Source: CAYZIC01 sp964478335
Lineage (GTDB): Bacteria > Verrucomicrobiota > Kiritimatiellia > RFP12 > DVOR01
Reading direction: 5' to 3'
Assembly (NCBI GenBank): GCA_964478335.1
Contig: CAYZIC010000007.1
Location: 1-53,714 of the forward strand
DNA length: 53,714 bases
In this document: piece by piece, positions 23,824 to 33,036 of the stretch
Layout: every line of letters starts with the position of its first letter
Numbering within the stretch: the stretch's first letter is position 1
Program-made: the position numbers and the translations under genes
The notes under the pieces: generated by a model
Database searches by the model: none
Seen by the model: only the letters and a program-made list of their open reading frames with translations
What the model was told of the DNA's origin: nothing

Positions 23824-24719
23824 AGCGGTAGCCTTGGGTAGGTGATTTCTGTTGATTGCTTAAGAAAGCATTTGACAAGTGAGGCGGTGGTTTGGGATAG
23901 ACCATTGATCAGTGGTCGGCAACAGCCTTTGATCTCAATGTCTGCAGCAAGCAGAGCCAGTAGCTTTTGCTTCATGGCAGTGGTGAGGTCGTCTCCGTGG
24001 AAGTCGTCAGGGTGGTTGAAGACCGCTTCGTCGACCCAGGGGCGATAGGGCTCCATGATGTCGTCTGCCAAGCAGAAGGAGTTGTATTGGTTGTGGTGGT
24101 GAATGCCTGTAATGCAGAGCAGACCTGAACCAATCAGCGATCGAGCGACTGCGGCGCGGATGATTGCGTAGCCGTAGTTGAGAGCGGCATTAGGCCATGC
24201 GCCATCGCGATCTCGCACGAAATCGGGTGAGGGGGTTAGAGCTCTAAAGTAGAGTCTGGCGCAGTATGCCTCGAGATTGGTGGGGTCGCCATTTTTTACA
24301 GTCTTGCTGATGGCGTGTAGTTTCTCTGCTGTCTCGGTATGTCCACAAAGGGTGAGGCATCGGGCTTGGTTGATAATTTTGGCGGTGATGGTTTGTCGCC
24401 ATAGCCTGTCTTTGAGGGCCTGACTGGCGGCAAGTTACGCCTCAATGTGCTTTTGGGCGGTGGTATGAGAGGCAATTGGGTTAAGTTGGGCGCAGGGGAT
24501 CATTTTGTTATTGCAAAAGATGACTGCGACGTTGTGTTCGGCCAAGGCTGCGAGGCAATAGGCTGTGATAGTGAAGTGTGGATTCTCGACGACGACGAAG
24601 CCGACATCGTCGAGCGGAATGATTCGCCCCGCCTCCTCTCCTTTGGCCGTGTAGCTGAGCTGGCCATTGCGAATGGTTAGGGCTCCTGGGTTGGTAAAGA
24701 AGAGGGTGCGAGTGATCAT
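23802..24719 (-). pseudogene. cas1: CRISPR-associated integrase Cas1, interrupted by one in-frame stop
   Basis: One continuous frame of 305 codons is broken only by TAA at 24435-24437 (codon 95), between HIEA and LAASQALKDRLW. Relatives have glutamine there (for example AQVAASEPLK in Neisseria), so CAA to TAA is the simplest reading. Beyond the stop the frame is intact: GDPTNLEAYCARLYF with the catalytic glutamate, HHHNQYNSFCLADDIMEPYRPW with the histidine and second acidic residue. ATG 24719 follows the cas9 stop by 3 nt with GGAGG inside cas9. The 94-aa N-terminal piece lacks the catalytic core. A restart at ATG 24218 would give only the C-terminal 138 aa. Spacer acquisition is therefore probably lost unless the stop is a sequencing error or read through. 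Confidence 0.9.
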
Positions 24720-24722
24720 GAT

Positions 24723-27700
24723 TTAGTCCTCCTGATGAATAAAGCTGAGCCTCCCATCTAAGGTGAGGGTGAAGTGAATCCCCTCAAAGAGGAGGAAGTT
24801 ACAGAACTTGGACGGACTGACATAAAGGAGGGACATCGGTGTTGTGTAGGATGGTTCTGATGCCCCAGTGCCTGATAGACCTTTATCTTTGAGGTCTTGG
24901 GATAAGACCGTTGCGGGGCGCGCTTCTGTATGCAGGCGAAGGGTGGTGCGGCCAGATTTCTCAAACTTGGTGACGCGATAGAGGCGCTGGGCGAGCTCTT
25001 TGGCGCTGAGGGTCTTGAGCTCATCAGGTGAGCCGTTGTAGAGGAGTGCCATGGTGCCAGCTTGGATGTAGCCAAGGAAGGTACCGAGCTTTGTTTGATC
25101 CTCAGGTGCGACATAGTCCGGCTTATGATGGTTTTGTGCCCAGTGTAGGAGGTTTTCGGGTTGCGTGGCCCATGAGGTTGCGCCATTGGCCTTTTGTTGG
25201 CAATAAAGCGCCATGCGTAGGTTGTCGCCAGTGTCAACATAGTAGGGGGTCTTGTACTCCTTGTCGCCGACAAAGTCATGCATTTTGAGTTTGTGAGGCT
25301 CTGCGACTTTGGCGTAGATGCGCACCTTTTTGATGGGGACGCCTGCCGATGAGCCCGATGGGGTCTTCATCCAATAGTGCAAGGCGAGAGGAGATTTCTC
25401 CCCTTGTGCGATGTAGGCATCGTATTGTTCTCGGACTTTTTGCCTGACGATGGGATCGACAATCTTTGCGATATCGCCCTCTTTGAGTCCGTCAAGAGAT
25501 TTGCGAATGACGTAGGCTGGCGTTGACTCTTTGTCTCTGTCTGCGTCGGTTGGGTCATTATTAGGGCGCATAATGCAACCATAAAAGGTCTCTTTGCTGA
25601 GTTGTCCTCTGACGGTGTGGTTGTTGATTGATGGAACCGTGCGAATGAGGCGGCCATCTGCCGTCTTCACGGGCTTGGCTAATGTGACCGAACGGCGAAT
25701 CGTCTTTTGCGTTTCGCAGTGCTTGATCAAGAACTTCGCCAAGATGCTAGACACTGCGCTGCGTAGGGTTTCATTAAATCCTTCGAATGGAGGAGGGCAA
25801 CAGGTGCGCACTTGTTGATGCGATTGTCCATCGTCTTTAAGGGCTGCACAGATTGTCATAAATCGATAGGGATTTAAGTAGGCGATTGTAATGGCATCAA
25901 CTGCATGGTGCGTGTGATTGTTTCTAGACTTGGGGGTGTCACCTTGTACGCCCCATGCTTTTCTCGCAAGGGCGACAGCATCACCATTGACAGGGTAGGT
26001 ATCTGGATAGACGGATCGCAAGAACTCAATAGCATGACGGGTCATGATGCCCGTGTCAACGAGTTGACGATTCATGAAGCCTTTCTTTTGAACGTCCTCC
26101 TCGGACATTGTAAAGGTCTTGACTTTGCGTCTCCAGTAGTCGAGCTCAAATTTGGTGAGTAGGGCTTTGCTTCTGCTTCTCGAATGGGCAAGCGGATCGA
26201 TGACACCTCTGCAGCTCTTGATCGCTTTTGCGTATTTGTTTTCGAGTGCGGTAACTTTATCCTTCCACGGTTTGAGGCGCGCCATGATGTCTTCGTAGTT
26301 GGGGCATTCACTGGGGAGCTGGCCTTTTTTGGTGTTGCGGTTGTAGTCCCAATCACAAAGGGTCTTATTGATTGTACTATTGTCGCCAGAACGTGAACGT
26401 GGAATGGTGTGCTCGATATCAAATGGTGTCCCCGGTGAGAGGATCATGTCAATACTGAGCTTTTTGCCAGTGTAGATACATGTATTGTCTTGCTCCTCTG
26501 CTAGTTGATAACGCAGGATAAGGTCGTCTGTTGGCTCTAGACCATATTCTTTAATGGCCTTGGCAATGTCTTGGCGCTTTTGTTCGTTTTTCTTCTGCCA
26601 TGAGGCAAGCGCATCGCGCATTGCCCAGTTGTTGACGCTACGGGCTAATTCAAGGCAAATCTTGGTATTCTTGTCAATGAGGTGCAGCCTGCTTAGCGTA
26701 TTGATCAAGCGTCTCATCACAGTCATGGCTCTTTGGGCGATGGGGTTGCGAATCATGCCAAGCTGTACGGGGGGCAAGATGGTCTCTTTGGCATCGACAT
26801 CGTAGGGCGTGCCAGTTGTGAGATAGAGGGTGTTAAAGTCCTTTTCGCTGACACCCCATTGATCCATTAAGGTAACTTTATAGTAGTCGTTGATGAGCGA
26901 GCCAGCCTTGACATTGTAGCCCTTGGTGGTGCTGAGTGCTTTTGCGTCACTAAAACGCGATCTTGCATCAACAAGGCTTGCCAAGATGTCTGCTTTGCGC
27001 GCTGTGAAGTCTGGAATGATGCCTTCCAATTTCGCAAAGAATCGAGCCTGGCTGAGATCGTAGCGTTCTTTCAAATAGGGCAGGATCTTTTTAATCGCCT
27101 TGAGGCTGTACTCTGCGTAGCCCTCATCTAATCTAGCTTTAATGAAGGCATCTCGGCGAGCTTGATCTAATTGCGGGAAGTGCTTATCGAGAAACTGCTC
27201 GAGCTTGGCATCATCGTCAAAGAAGATCATCGCGTCAAATGCCTGTTGCCATTGACTGCGGTCGTCTCCTAGTATCGCACGAAGAATGGAGAGTGTCTTG
27301 CATGGGGAGAGTGTTTGGTTGTCCTTGTAATTAAAGGTTGCCTTTTTATTGATAGCCTTTGCGAGGCGCTTAAAATCAAAGGCTCTTGATTGAGATTGAT
27401 AAAAATCAACTGCCGCCTGAAATTCTTCATCGGATAGAGGGCGTAGATTTTTATCCTTGGGTGGGAGACTTTCATCAATGGCAATTTTAACATTACCCAA
27501 TAGGGAATACATCCTGTATTCCTCAAAGAGAGGATGTGAGATCAAGCAACGGCTTGAGTTTTTCTCGAGCAGGCATTTGCCGACAAGGTGCTTTTGAGAA
27601 CGCAACGGTCGCTGTGCAAAGAGCGCTCGATGAAGCTCCTCGCGCAGGGTTGGAGAGAGCTGTTGACGATCGGCAATAGCCTGAAACTCAACCTCGTAGT

Positions 27701-28331
27701 GCTCGTTACGCCCCGTGTAACGCCCTCGAATGCGCGAAAATCCAACTTCTCCATCGCAGAGCCCTTTGTAGCAGTCGTAAAAATACTGGCCAAGCGTCTG
27801 GCCGCGATCAGCAAGTGTCTTACTTAATTCAGCAATGCCACCCTTGACTTTGCCAAGATCCTTATCGTCTTCGGGAGTCTGGTCTTTGCGGGAGCTCTTA
27901 AAGCCACGACGTTGAGCCAAGTGATAAATGGCGCGGCCGAGCTCTTCGGGTTGAAGGTTTTCTTCCACTGCCCTCTTACGCAACAAGTAGGGATTGTGCT
28001 CCGGTGTCGAGGCCAACCAATTGACAAAGGTCTCATCATTGGCAGGGAATTTGCCTGTACGTTTCCACTCTTCTAAAGAACGAGGAGATACAGGGCACAT
28101 TTGGTTTCTAATCAAGATATTTAGAAGGGATTGCTTGCGTAGCTTCCTACGAAAGATCTGGCGTCGTGTTTGACGTTTGCCACGGCGTGTTGCTGCCGGC
28201 GTATCAATCGCATTGTTGCCCTCATCGGTGCCCTCTGGAAAGACGACCACCCCAGTTCGTAAGATTGAGTCGTCCTCAACAACTGCCCAACCTAATGAAT
28301 TTGTGCCTAAATCAAGACCAAGTGTTTTCAT
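24723..28331 (-). CDS. cas9: CRISPR-associated endonuclease Cas9, type II-C
   Basis: A 1202-aa RNA-guided DNA endonuclease. RuvC-I has D7 in LGLDLGTNSLGWA; an arginine-rich bridge helix spans about 48-67; RuvC-II has E561 in CLELARS; the HNH domain has FDIEHTIPRS with catalytic H641 and N664 in NRNTK; RuvC-III has H809 and D812 in THHAVDAITIA. All key residues are present. The DIEHTIPRS form of the HNH motif occurs in II-C enzymes of gut bacteria. No csn2 or cas4 is present, so the subtype is II-C. ATG 28331 follows AAGGAGC by 5 nt. It leads the operon cas9-cas1-cas2, with the tracrRNA divergent and about 100 nt upstream. Confidence 0.97.
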   Translation of the reverse strand: MKTLGLDLGTNSLGWAVVEDDSILRTGVVVFPEGTDEGNNAIDTPAATRRGKRQTRRQIFRRKLRKQSLLNILIRNQMCPVSPRSLEEWKRTGKFPANDETFVNWLASTPEHNPYLLRKRAVEENLQPEELGRAIYHLAQRRGFKSSRKDQTPEDDKDLGKVKGGIAELSKTLADRGQTLGQYFYDCYKGLCDGEVGFSRIRGRYTGRNEHYEVEFQAIADRQQLSPTLREELHRALFAQRPLRSQKHLVGKCLLEKNSSRCLISHPLFEEYRMYSLLGNVKIAIDESLPPKDKNLRPLSDEEFQAAVDFYQSQSRAFDFKRLAKAINKKATFNYKDNQTLSPCKTLSILRAILGDDRSQWQQAFDAMIFFDDDAKLEQFLDKHFPQLDQARRDAFIKARLDEGYAEYSLKAIKKILPYLKERYDLSQARFFAKLEGIIPDFTARKADILASLVDARSRFSDAKALSTTKGYNVKAGSLINDYYKVTLMDQWGVSEKDFNTLYLTTGTPYDVDAKETILPPVQLGMIRNPIAQRAMTVMRRLINTLSRLHLIDKNTKICLELARSVNNWAMRDALASWQKKNEQKRQDIAKAIKEYGLEPTDDLILRYQLAEEQDNTCIYTGKKLSIDMILSPGTPFDIEHTIPRSRSGDNSTINKTLCDWDYNRNTKKGQLPSECPNYEDIMARLKPWKDKVTALENKYAKAIKSCRGVIDPLAHSRSRSKALLTKFELDYWRRKVKTFTMSEEDVQKKGFMNRQLVDTGIMTRHAIEFLRSVYPDTYPVNGDAVALARKAWGVQGDTPKSRNNHTHHAVDAITIAYLNPYRFMTICAALKDDGQSHQQVRTCCPPPFEGFNETLRSAVSSILAKFLIKHCETQKTIRRSVTLAKPVKTADGRLIRTVPSINNHTVRGQLSKETFYGCIMRPNNDPTDADRDKESTPAYVIRKSLDGLKEGDIAKIVDPIVRQKVREQYDAYIAQGEKSPLALHYWMKTPSGSSAGVPIKKVRIYAKVAEPHKLKMHDFVGDKEYKTPYYVDTGDNLRMALYCQQKANGATSWATQPENLLHWAQNHHKPDYVAPEDQTKLGTFLGYIQAGTMALLYNGSPDELKTLSAKELAQRLYRVTKFEKSGRTTLRLHTEARPATVLSQDLKDKGLSGTGASEPSYTTPMSLLYVSPSKFCNFLLFEGIHFTLTLDGRLSFIHQED

Positions 28332-28398
28332 AAAAGCTCCTTTTTAATCCGTTTTCTGTGGTTTTTGCATTTTGTTTCAATCAAATGGACTTTCCCTC

Positions 28399-28427
28399 TT
28401 GACAAAAAGTACGAAATCAGTTATTCT
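28399..28427 (+). promoter_or_regulatory. Promoter of the tracrRNA
   Basis: TTGACA (28399-28404), 17-nt spacer, TATTCT (28422-28427). The start falls near 28433-28435, immediately before the anti-repeat. Confidence 0.85.
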
Positions 28428-28433
28428 ACGCAT

Positions 28434-28507
28434 TGTCTTATCACAACAAGGCTATTAGCCGAAGTCGTAAAGACTTGCGTCCAGTTCGCTGGACGCTTTT
28501 TTTGTTT
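28434..28507 (+). ncRNA. tracrRNA, compact
   Basis: About 73 nt. The anti-repeat is TGTC-TT-ATCACAAC (28434-28447). ATCACAAC pairs with the first eight bases of the repeat, and TGTC pairs with GACA at repeat positions 11-14, across a 2x2 U-U internal loop. Then AAGGCTATTAGCCGAAG gives the nexus-like hairpin GGCT/AGCC (28450-28460), AAGTC/GACTT forms a second stem, and GCGTCCAG-TTCG-CTGGACGC plus seven T is the terminator. The promoter fixes the start so that only the 14 nt of anti-repeat are available, which is short. It lies upstream of and divergent from cas9. Confidence 0.92.
28479..28503 (+). terminator. Terminator of the tracrRNA
   Basis: A perfect 8-bp stem GCGTCCAG/CTGGACGC with a TTCG loop, followed by TTTTTTT. 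Confidence 0.9.
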
Positions 28508-28773
28508 ATAGAAATTGACTCTCATCTTTTGTCTGCTATGAAAGCTCCCGTAAAATATAGGTACAGTTTAAACCATACCGCACTATTTTGCAAGGGTAAA
28601 AGAACGAGAAATGCGGGAAAAGAAGCGATTCTCAGTTATTTGATTAAATAATTAATCAAAAGGCCTCACATTTCTAATCTGCGAGTAGTTGTTGTCATAA
28701 AAGGCCGAGCCTCCTTCTCACACCCAAACGCCCTGTTGATATCAGATAAATGGACCTAGGCAATGCTTTGTGC
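28508..28773. other. Intergenic region after the tracrRNA
   Basis: No gene supported. An AT inverted repeat TTTGATTAA-ATAA-TTAATCAAA lies at 28639-28660. An open frame running through the tracrRNA to 28651 is a by-product of stop-poor DNA. Confidence 0.4.
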
Positions 28774-28802
28774 TTGCAAATTAATCTGGAATCGCCTATA
28801 CG
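28774..28802 (+). promoter_or_regulatory. Promoter of the 28879 gene
   Basis: TTGCAA (28774-28779), 17-nt spacer, TATACG (28797-28802). It sits downstream of the earliest possible start (28750), so it supports ATG 28879. Confidence 0.6.
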
Positions 28803-28878
28803 GATCGTCGCCAATCAGTGCTATCGCCTTGTGAATCATATAAGGGTGACATCCATTAAAACAAAAAAGGAGTACCCA

Positions 28879-29172
28879 ATGAGCCAATTTGTCGATTTTA
28901 CTATCACAGGAGATTACCGCTACACGAAACCTGTCGAGGTGACGTGGGGCGATTGGCATGAATCCGTCTCAACGTGGAAAGGTGTCTTTGTGGAGACCAT
29001 AAAGGCCTTTTTTGCCAAATACCCTGATGTGATTAGTCAAGATGGTTTTGTGGTCGGGCAATCGGTGGCTGAGCAATTAATTGAACCGCGCCTCATAGCG
29101 CTTGAATACTTTGTGGCATCGAGCCTGTTGCGCAGCTGGTTGCCTATCTGCCCAAGGGGGAGTCTGGGGTAA
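28879..29172 (+). CDS. Hypothetical protein, probably frame-broken
   Basis: 97 aa as written from ATG 28879, which follows AAAAAAGGAG. The start MSQFVDFTITGDYRYTKPVEVTW and SVSTWKGVFVETIKAFFAKYPDVI recall a small domain built on a V-x-SW-x-x-x-L pattern of unknown function, but I do not recognise a named family. After ALEYFV the protein-like sequence moves to another frame: adding one G at 29115-29116 gives VGIEPVAQLVAYLPKGE and continues for at least 60 residues. The gene is thus either mutated or missing a base in the assembly. It stands alone between the CRISPR locus and glgB. Confidence 0.55.
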   Translation: MSQFVDFTITGDYRYTKPVEVTWGDWHESVSTWKGVFVETIKAFFAKYPDVISQDGFVVGQSVAEQLIEPRLIALEYFVASSLLRSWLPICPRGSLG

Positions 29173-29369
29173 CAGTTTTTGCGGCTGCTGGGGTGGTGCT
29201 ATGTGAGGCTAATCAACTGCTGCTCTATGCTGAGATCACGCAAATCGCATTAGCCTGTGGCATTTTAAGGTTTACTGGTCAGACTCCTGTGGCCTCGATG
29301 AATGCGCAGCTGTGCGGGGTGTGCAAGCCACTAGCCTCTAGCAATCGAGCTGGCGGACTGCGCCCACAA

Positions 29370-29398
29370 AAAAAGCCCCGCATGATGCGGGGCTTTTT
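29370..29398. terminator. Two-way terminator between the 28879 gene and glgB
   Basis: A 12-bp perfect stem AAAAGCCCCGCA/TGCGGGGCTTTT around TGA, flanked by an A-run and a T-run, serving two converging genes. Confidence 0.92.
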
Positions 29399-29410
29399 CG
29401 TGGGTGTATT

Positions 29411-31444
29411 TTACCGTTTGGGTTGGGGGCCAGGTGGGGTGCGGTTGATCACCAATGCGGTGTGTGCGGGGAGGTAGAGGCGGATCGCCATGCAGTGCTC
29501 TTGGCCGCGCGTCACAATCTGGACGGGGTATTCTTGGTTGGCTGCGATGCGGCCAAAGCCTGCATACTTGAGGTCGTCGCTATTCATTTCTTCTTGATAG
29601 TGGCCGGGGGGGACGATGAGCTCGTAGTCTTCGTAAGAATTAACTGGGTGGAAGTTAAAGATGACGAGCTTGTTACCTCTAAAGAAGGCCAATACTTTGT
29701 CTTGATCTTGGGCTAGGATGAGTCTGGGGTAGCTGGTGTCTAGGACATCGGGGCTAAAGAGGTGCATCATGTCTTGATCAAAGTCGCCAAGTGCTTGGTA
29801 GACGAGGTCGGGGTTGTGTCGGAGTGACCATTGTCTGCGGGCGTGTTGGTAGGAGTTGTTATTGCCCTCGCGTGGGAAGTCGATCCACTCTGGGTGGCCG
29901 AATTCATTACCCATAAAGGTCAAGTAGGCTCCTGAGGTGGCTAAGGTGGCTAGTCGGGCCATCTTGTGTAGTGTCAAACCGCGCGAAACGATGAGGTTTT
30001 GTGCGCCTCGGTGCATGGAGAAGTACATCTCTTTGTCGATCATCTCGAAGATGAAGCTCTTACCGCCGACGAGGGCTTGGTCGTGTGATTCGACGTAGCT
30101 GATGGTGCGTTCGTCTCGGCGCTTGTTGGTCAATTCGTACCAGATGCCGTTGATGGGCCAGTCTTCGTCTTTGAACTTTTTGACCAGCTTAAACCAAAAC
30201 TCTGGGATGCCCATGGCTAATCGGTAGTCAAATCCTAGGCCGCCTTGGTTGGCGGGAGCGCAGGCTCCAGGCATGCCGCTGACGTCTTCTGCAATGGTGA
30301 GTGCGTCTGGGCGGACTTTGTGGATGAGGCTATTGGCGAGTGCTAGGTAGGTGACAGCGTCGTTGTCGACGTCGCCTCCGAAGTACATACCGTAGTCGAC
30401 AAAGTCGACGCCGAGGCCGTGGTGGTGGTAGAGCATGCTGGTGATGCCGTCAAAACGGTACCCGTCAAAGCGATACTCGTCAAGCCAGTAGCGGCAGTTG
30501 GAGAGGAGGAATCGCAAGACTTCTGGTTTGGCATAGTCAAAGCAGCGAGAATCCCATGCAGAGTGCCAGCCGCGGCCGCCGTCATGAAAGTATTGGTAGG
30601 GGGTGCCGTCAAAGAATCCTAGGCCGTCGCGTTCATTTTTGACTGCGTGCGAGTGAACCAAGTCCATGATGACAGATAGCCCCATGCCGTGTGCAGTGTC
30701 GATGAGGGCTTTGAGCTCCTCGGGGGTGCCAAAACGCGACGAGGCTGCAAAGAAGTTGGAGACGTGGTAGCCGAATGACCCGTAGTATGGGTGCTCCATG
30801 ATAGCCATGAGCTGGACGGTATTGTAGCCAGCGGCTTTGATGTAGGGGAGGGTGTTTTTGGTGAAGTCTGCGTATGAGCTGACTTGGCCGGCCTCTTGCG
30901 ACATGCCTACGTGTGCTTCATAGATGATGGGGGTGTGGTTGGGGACAACGTAGTCGTGCTGCCAGGCGTAGGGCTTTTTTGGAGCCCAGACTTGGGCAGC
31001 AAAGAGGGAGGTTTGTGGGTCTTGGACAACGCGCTGGGCGTAGGCGGGGATGCGGTCTCCCTCTCCACCGGGCCAGGCGACTTCGACGTGGTAAAAGTCG
31101 CCATGTTTGATTTGGTTGGGCTTGAGCTTGAGCTCAAAGATGTCGGTATTGGGGATGCGCTTGGCTTCGTATTCGTCCAAGCGCTTCCAGTCCGAGAAAT
31201 CCCCAACGAGCCACATTTTCCAACTATTGGGAGCCCATTCGCGGTAGGACCAGCCTCCGCGAATGCGCTGTAAGCCCATGGTGCGATAGGCGGTCGAGAG
31301 CTCAACGAGGTCTTTGACGCCGTAGCGTTGGGTCAACTCGATCGTGCGTGTCTGGCTCCGGTCGGCGCGGGATTGCAGTTCGGGTTGATAGGGGGTGAGC
31401 CAGCTGTCGTCTTTGAGGCTGGCTAGGTGTCCGGGAAAAGGCAT
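29411..31444 (-). CDS. glgB: 1,4-alpha-glucan branching enzyme (GH13)
   Basis: A 677-aa enzyme adding alpha-1,6 branches to glycogen. An N-terminal CBM48-like module (about 40-160, GGWSYREWAPNSWKMWLVGDF) precedes the GH13 barrel. IYEAHVGMS, the nucleophile aspartate in GYRFDGITSMLYHHHG, the acid/base glutamate in LTIAEDVSGMPG and the third aspartate in YVESHDQAL are all present. The sequence is of the eukaryote-like branching-enzyme type also found in some Bacteroidetes and PVC bacteria. The frame extends to TTG 31471, but AAGGAGG right before ATG 31444 decides the start. It follows glgA by 27 nt in the same operon. Confidence 0.92.
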   Translation of the reverse strand: MPFPGHLASLKDDSWLTPYQPELQSRADRSQTRTIELTQRYGVKDLVELSTAYRTMGLQRIRGGWSYREWAPNSWKMWLVGDFSDWKRLDEYEAKRIPNTDIFELKLKPNQIKHGDFYHVEVAWPGGEGDRIPAYAQRVVQDPQTSLFAAQVWAPKKPYAWQHDYVVPNHTPIIYEAHVGMSQEAGQVSSYADFTKNTLPYIKAAGYNTVQLMAIMEHPYYGSFGYHVSNFFAASSRFGTPEELKALIDTAHGMGLSVIMDLVHSHAVKNERDGLGFFDGTPYQYFHDGGRGWHSAWDSRCFDYAKPEVLRFLLSNCRYWLDEYRFDGYRFDGITSMLYHHHGLGVDFVDYGMYFGGDVDNDAVTYLALANSLIHKVRPDALTIAEDVSGMPGACAPANQGGLGFDYRLAMGIPEFWFKLVKKFKDEDWPINGIWYELTNKRRDERTISYVESHDQALVGGKSFIFEMIDKEMYFSMHRGAQNLIVSRGLTLHKMARLATLATSGAYLTFMGNEFGHPEWIDFPREGNNNSYQHARRQWSLRHNPDLVYQALGDFDQDMMHLFSPDVLDTSYPRLILAQDQDKVLAFFRGNKLVIFNFHPVNSYEDYELIVPPGHYQEEMNSDDLKYAGFGRIAANQEYPVQIVTRGQEHCMAIRLYLPAHTALVINRTPPGPQPKR

Positions 31445-31471
31445 ACTTGCCTCCTTTTTGATGGGTGGCAA

Positions 31472-33034
31472 TTAGTCTTCGTCGACTTGATCGTAGGGGT
31501 TGGGCTCGTCGTCATCAAGGTTTTTGACCAATGGGCGGGTGAGCATTTCCTCGTAGATGTCGATGTAGGCCTTAGCGCAGGCTTGGTGGTTAAAGCGTGT
31601 CTGTGCGTCGAGCATGATGCGCTTGATTTGCTTTTCCTTTTCATCGGATGGCAATCGGTAAAATGCCATAGCCTGATCGATCGCCCAGGACAAGCTCTCG
31701 CTGTTGTAGATCTCGAATGGGAATCCATTACCAGCATCATTGGCGACATCGAGCAGCTGTACGGTGTCGTGCAGACCGCCGGTATCGTGGGCGACGGTGA
31801 GTGAACCGTAGAGCGGCGCAACCATTTGTGGCAAACCGCATGGCTCAAAGAGTGATGGCATCAAGGTGAAGTCTGATGCGGCATAGCCTAGGCGCGACAT
31901 GTGCTCGTCAAAGTCACACAGCGCCACGCGGCCTTCCAAATTGTGGAAGCGCAAGATGTTGGCAAAGATCTCTTGGTAGGGGCCATTGGCAACAAAGGCA
32001 AATTGGATGTTGTCTTCTCGATATTTCTCGAGCGTGCGGTAGAGGACGTCAGCGACCAATTGTGGGCCTTTTTGCACGGGGTCTAAGCGTGATGGCCAGA
32101 AGAAAATCGGTGCATCGGGGTTGACCGTTAGGCCCATCTTCTTTTGGAACTGCATCTTATTCTCGATCTTTGCCTCACGATGGGTCTCTGCGGTGAAATT
32201 GGTGCGCAGATGTGTGTCTGTTTCGGGATTGTAGTCGGCATCAGGAGCATTGAGGATACCTTTGGCGCAACCAGCCTTGTACTTGCCGATGACTTCGGAG
32301 CGGAACTGGCTCGGCACAAAGTCAAACCAACCACGGGTGATCTCTTCCAAGAAGGTAGGCGAGACCGTATTAATATAGTGGGAGGCAAAGACGCCACTGG
32401 TTAAGAAGTCGACGGGGTTATTTTGGCGGCTCTCATGATAGTCGTAGGGGGGGCATTTGTAGAAGAGGTTTCGCCAAAAGTCTGCCGCATCGATGCCGGC
32501 ATATTCGATCGCTTCGAGTGATTGGTGCACGGTGTGGATATTGTGAATGGTGAAGAGGCAGGGGATGCCTAAACGTCGTGCAGCAGCGGGGATCAAGCCA
32601 GTCATCCAGTCATTGCAGTGGATCAAGTCAGGATTCACCGACGGAATGATATTATTGATCACTTCACGCTGAAAGGCCAGAGCCAAGTGGATATTGTGGT
32701 CGCCTTGACTGTAGACCGAGTCACGATAGTAGAAGCAGCGATCTTCGGCCAAGTGAATTCGCGAATCGGGCAAATGCGCTTGATAGACGCGCAATTCATC
32801 GCTGATCAAACGCCCCACATCTACGTGAAACATTCTGCGATAGTGTGGCAGAGCCACGTGCACATCAGCACCCAATTTAAAGAGCGATGCGACCAATGAG
32901 GCTGATACGTCAGCTAAACCGCCTGCTTTAGCGTGCATCTTGCCCGCCATATTGCCCATACCCTCAGGCAAATAGGTGATTTCAGGAGTGACAATTAAGA
33001 TACGGGGCTTGCGCTTTAATCCAGATTTATTCAT
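31472..33034 (-). CDS. glgA: Glycogen synthase (GT5)
   Basis: A 520-aa glucosyltransferase that extends alpha-1,4-glucan, normally from ADP-glucose. The N-terminal Rossmann half has HAKAGGLADV (the KxGGL motif) and LIHCNDWMTGLIP; the C-terminal half has PSRLDPVQKGPQ and PSLFEPCGLPQM with the catalytic glutamate region. Residues 20-36 (YLPEGMGNMAGKMH) form a small insert before KAGGL. An acidic C-terminal tail (DDDEPNPYDQVDED) is unusual. glgB follows directly, and a small exported gene ends 2 nt before the start, so all three are probably one transcript. AGAGGAAA precedes the ATG. Confidence 0.93.
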   Translation of the reverse strand: MNKSGLKRKPRILIVTPEITYLPEGMGNMAGKMHAKAGGLADVSASLVASLFKLGADVHVALPHYRRMFHVDVGRLISDELRVYQAHLPDSRIHLAEDRCFYYRDSVYSQGDHNIHLALAFQREVINNIIPSVNPDLIHCNDWMTGLIPAAARRLGIPCLFTIHNIHTVHQSLEAIEYAGIDAADFWRNLFYKCPPYDYHESRQNNPVDFLTSGVFASHYINTVSPTFLEEITRGWFDFVPSQFRSEVIGKYKAGCAKGILNAPDADYNPETDTHLRTNFTAETHREAKIENKMQFQKKMGLTVNPDAPIFFWPSRLDPVQKGPQLVADVLYRTLEKYREDNIQFAFVANGPYQEIFANILRFHNLEGRVALCDFDEHMSRLGYAASDFTLMPSLFEPCGLPQMVAPLYGSLTVAHDTGGLHDTVQLLDVANDAGNGFPFEIYNSESLSWAIDQAMAFYRLPSDEKEKQIKRIMLDAQTRFNHQACAKAYIDIYEEMLTRPLVKNLDDDEPNPYDQVDED

Positions 33035-33036
33035 AA

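Noticed and set aside
28433..28651. A 72-aa open frame over the tracrRNA
   Set aside because: It overlaps the promoter-defined tracrRNA and its terminator, has no ribosome binding site and encodes nothing recognisable.
29193..29477. A separate 94-aa gene
   Set aside because: It has no ribosome binding site, runs through a strong terminator into glgB, and its first part reads as a continuation of the 28879 gene after a one-base repair.
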